From NCBI GenBank assembly GCA_009837685.1, contig VXTA01000073.1, positions 1 to 7,057 of the forward strand: a stretch of 7,057 nt of DNA, written 5' to 3'. The translations under genes and the position numbers were made by a program. The notes below the pieces were generated by a model. It searched no databases. It had not been told where the DNA came from and saw only the letters and a list, made by a program, of their open reading frames with translations. Positions 5,337 to 7,057 of the stretch are shown piece by piece. Each line of letters starts with the position of its first letter. The first letter of the stretch is position 1. Source of the DNA: Chloroflexota bacterium. Its GTDB lineage: Bacteria > Chloroflexota > Dehalococcoidia > Lucifugimonadales > Lucifugimonadaceae.

Positions 5337-7057
5337 CTATTCCCTGCCGGTACCTTCCAGCTTGCTCAGGATGTACGGGAATCCTGTGTGCGGGTGGATA
5401 CCGTTCATGTAGGGCTCGTATCCCGGAGCGTCGCCAGGCCAGTTCTCCCAGTAGTACTCGTTACGAGTTACTCGGTTGAAGAACTCTACGAGCGGAACGT
5501 CCGGCTGGTCTTCCAACCAAATTCGAAGCGCCTGTTCGGTAAGGTCCAGGACCTTGTCGACATCAGGTTCTTCGGCCATCGACGCCACAACTGAATCGAA
5601 TTCGGCATTCGAGTACGACCAGCGGTTAGCGCCAGAATCGGTCGTGAACATCAGCAGCGACCGATAGATGTCGCCAGACTGCGAGCCGTTGTGTCCCACG
5701 AGCGTGCACTCATAGTCGCCGCCCTTGCCATTTCTGGCCCAGACATCCGGGGGTTGCGCCCAAGACGACTCGATACCGTGCTGCTCAAGCAAAGCGGCAA
5801 CAACCGGACCAAGGTCTGTGAAGTGTGCCGAACTGATGATGTTGCACTTGACGATTTCGCCATTGGCGTCGGCCCAGAAGCCGTCAGAGTTCTTGGAGTA
5901 GCCGGCCTCTGTCATGAGGGCATCGGCACCATCCTTGTCGTACTGACCAACTCCGTACTCTTGCCTCAGAGGCTCCATCGCCTCGTTGACGTGCTTCAGA
6001 CCAGCGTACTGCGGCCACGGCCAGTCGTTGATTCGGCCTTTATTCAGGTAAGCCTGCGCATTGAGGCGGTCACGATCGATGTACTTGTTGATCGCTTTTC
6101 GAACGTCAGCATTGTCGAGGTGCGGCTGCAGGTTGTTCAGGTGCAACGAGATCGGCCACCACGAAACCATGCCGTACTCCCCTTCTGGGTCGCGGCCGGT
6201 GTAGGTGGTCGTGTTGGGGTTCTCGCGCAGGATCGTCTCGACGGTGTCCACGCGCAAGTCGTGCGTCTCGTCGATTTGGTTCGTGATCATTGCCTGTGCG
6301 AACTGCGTGTCATCGTCAATGTTGTAGAGCACGTAGCGCTCGACTTCTTGGAACGGCACAAATCCGGTGGCGCATCCCCAGTAGTCCTCGCAATTCTTCA
6401 CGCGGTCCAAGACTCGGCGGAAGTTGTCGGAGTAGGACAATCGCCACGGGCCAGTCGTAACAGGACCAGCACCGTCGTTGTACGCGTCGTACTCGGCCCA
6501 GTTCTTGTCATTCCAGACATGCTCCGGAACGATGTAGGTGCCAGAGTCGCCCTTGTAGATCACGACTTCAGCGTGGAATCTCGGCGCCGGGAAATTGAAG
6601 TGAACCTTTACTGTCAGGTCGTCAACAATCTCGGCTTCTTTAATGAAGGTCTGGAAGACTCCGCCGCCTCGAACTTCGCTGCCCAATTCGGCGAGGGTGT
6701 TGAATGTGTATGCCACGTCCTCGGCGTTGAACTCTTCTCCGTCACTCCATAGCACATCATCGCGCAGGTTGTAGGTCAACTCGGTCGCTGCCGCGTTGTA
6801 GGAGAAGTCTTCGGCCAGCCACGGGTAGCTGTTGCCGTTCAAGCTGTCTGCATAGAACAGCGGCTCGTGGAAGAAGATGACACCCTTCTGGTGGGTTCCG
6901 CCAAGCGCGTACGGGCTCCACATACGGAGTGCAACGCCGCCGCCGAAGCGGGTACCGACGACAACGGTCTTGTTGCGCGGAACAGCCGAAACGACTTCTC
7001 TAACGACTTCGACTTCCTTCTCGACCACAACCGTCTGGACCTCGGTGACAGGCACCT
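5337..7057 (-). CDS. Extracytoplasmic solute-binding protein, family 5 (DppA/OppA-like), 5' end missing
   Basis: Substrate-capture subunit of the importer, expected to be a membrane-anchored lipoprotein. About 572 residues are visible; the frame is open to the window edge, and the first possible start (GTG at 7053-7055) is more likely an internal Val codon because signal peptide and lipobox are absent. Seen: a Val/Glu/Lys-rich linker (about residues 5-22), then the family 5 core with TELTYNLRDDVLWSDGEEFN and AEDVAYTFNTL (91-121), PEHVW (177-181), TGPWRL (201-206), a hinge-region DVRKAINKYIDRDRLN (317-332) and a C-terminal YYWENWPG (534-541). Four Cys (222, 228, 404, 450) could form disulfides outside the cell. 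Stop TAG. It heads the visible operon and is separated from the permeases by a structured 172-base spacer. The family is secure; the ligand is not, although the YWENWP segment resembles oligosaccharide-binding members of family 5. Confidence 0.95.
   Translation of the reverse strand, partial: VPVTEVQTVVVEKEVEVVREVVSAVPRNKTVVVGTRFGGGVALRMWSPYALGGTHQKGVIFFHEPLFYADSLNGNSYPWLAEDFSYNAAATELTYNLRDDVLWSDGEEFNAEDVAYTFNTLAELGSEVRGGGVFQTFIKEAEIVDDLTVKVHFNFPAPRFHAEVVIYKGDSGTYIVPEHVWNDKNWAEYDAYNDGAGPVTTGPWRLSYSDNFRRVLDRVKNCEDYWGCATGFVPFQEVERYVLYNIDDDTQFAQAMITNQIDETHDLRVDTVETILRENPNTTTYTGRDPEGEYGMVSWWPISLHLNNLQPHLDNADVRKAINKYIDRDRLNAQAYLNKGRINDWPWPQYAGLKHVNEAMEPLRQEYGVGQYDKDGADALMTEAGYSKNSDGFWADANGEIVKCNIISSAHFTDLGPVVAALLEQHGIESSWAQPPDVWARNGKGGDYECTLVGHNGSQSGDIYRSLLMFTTDSGANRWSYSNAEFDSVVASMAEEPDVDKVLDLTEQALRIWLEDQPDVPLVEFFNRVTRNEYYWENWPGDAPGYEPYMNGIHPHTGFPYILSKLEGTGRE

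Noticed and set aside
5691..6752. Long plus-strand open frame (353 codons) opposite the binding protein
   Set aside because: It is codon-on-codon antisense to the binding-protein gene. Its Val-, Leu- and Arg-rich product is what antisense Asp, Asn, Glu and Ala codons give, and it shows no domain. It stays open only because the real gene avoids TTA, CTA and TCA codons there, which fits strong codon bias in a highly expressed gene.
7053..7055. GTG as true start of the binding protein
   Set aside because: The protein would lack any export signal, the frame is open to the window edge, and the linker that follows normally sits behind a lipoprotein signal peptide.

Overview
The window holds one co-oriented gene cluster, all read from the minus strand. 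In transcription order (right to left) it contains an extracytoplasmic solute-binding protein of the oligopeptide/dipeptide class (SBP_bac_5; 5' end beyond the window), two DppB/DppC-type permeases, two DppD/DppF-type ATPases, and a choline-sulfatase-like (BetC-type) sulfatase. No convincing plus-strand gene, RNA gene, mobile element or CRISPR array was seen.

Organism: probably a bacterium of the phylum Chloroflexota. The main clue is the Val/Glu/Lys-rich tract (VVVEKEVEVVREVV) at the visible start of the binding protein, a linker typical of chloroflexotal lipoprotein solute-binding proteins. This is a family-level guess; no rRNA or marker gene is present. Base composition is moderate to slightly GC-rich by eye.

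Layout: 5337-7057 binding protein; 5165-5336 a 172-base intergenic region rich in inverted repeats; 4151-5164 permease 1; 3143-4147 permease 2 (3-base gap); 2042-3142 ATPase 1 (its TTG start abuts the permease stop codon); 1045-2055 ATPase 2 (GTG start, 14-base overlap); 63-1034 sulfatase (10-base gap). This spacing indicates one transcript, with translational coupling in the downstream part.

How the genes work together: the five transport genes make a complete ABC importer. The sulfatase has no signal peptide, so it should act in the cytosol. The cluster therefore suggests import of an intact sulfate ester (or a similar small solute) followed by desulfation inside the cell. The substrate cannot be read from the sequence. 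A YWENWP motif near the binding protein's C-terminus slightly favours an oligosaccharide-type ligand over a peptide.

The most unusual feature is a TGA stop inside the sulfatase at 63-65. It sits where the family normally has a glycine, and the same frame continues with recognisable sulfatase sequence to the window edge. One base change (GGA to TGA) would explain it, so it is either a real nonsense mutation or a sequence error. Otherwise this is an ordinary transporter cluster; I do not see a clearly undescribed system.
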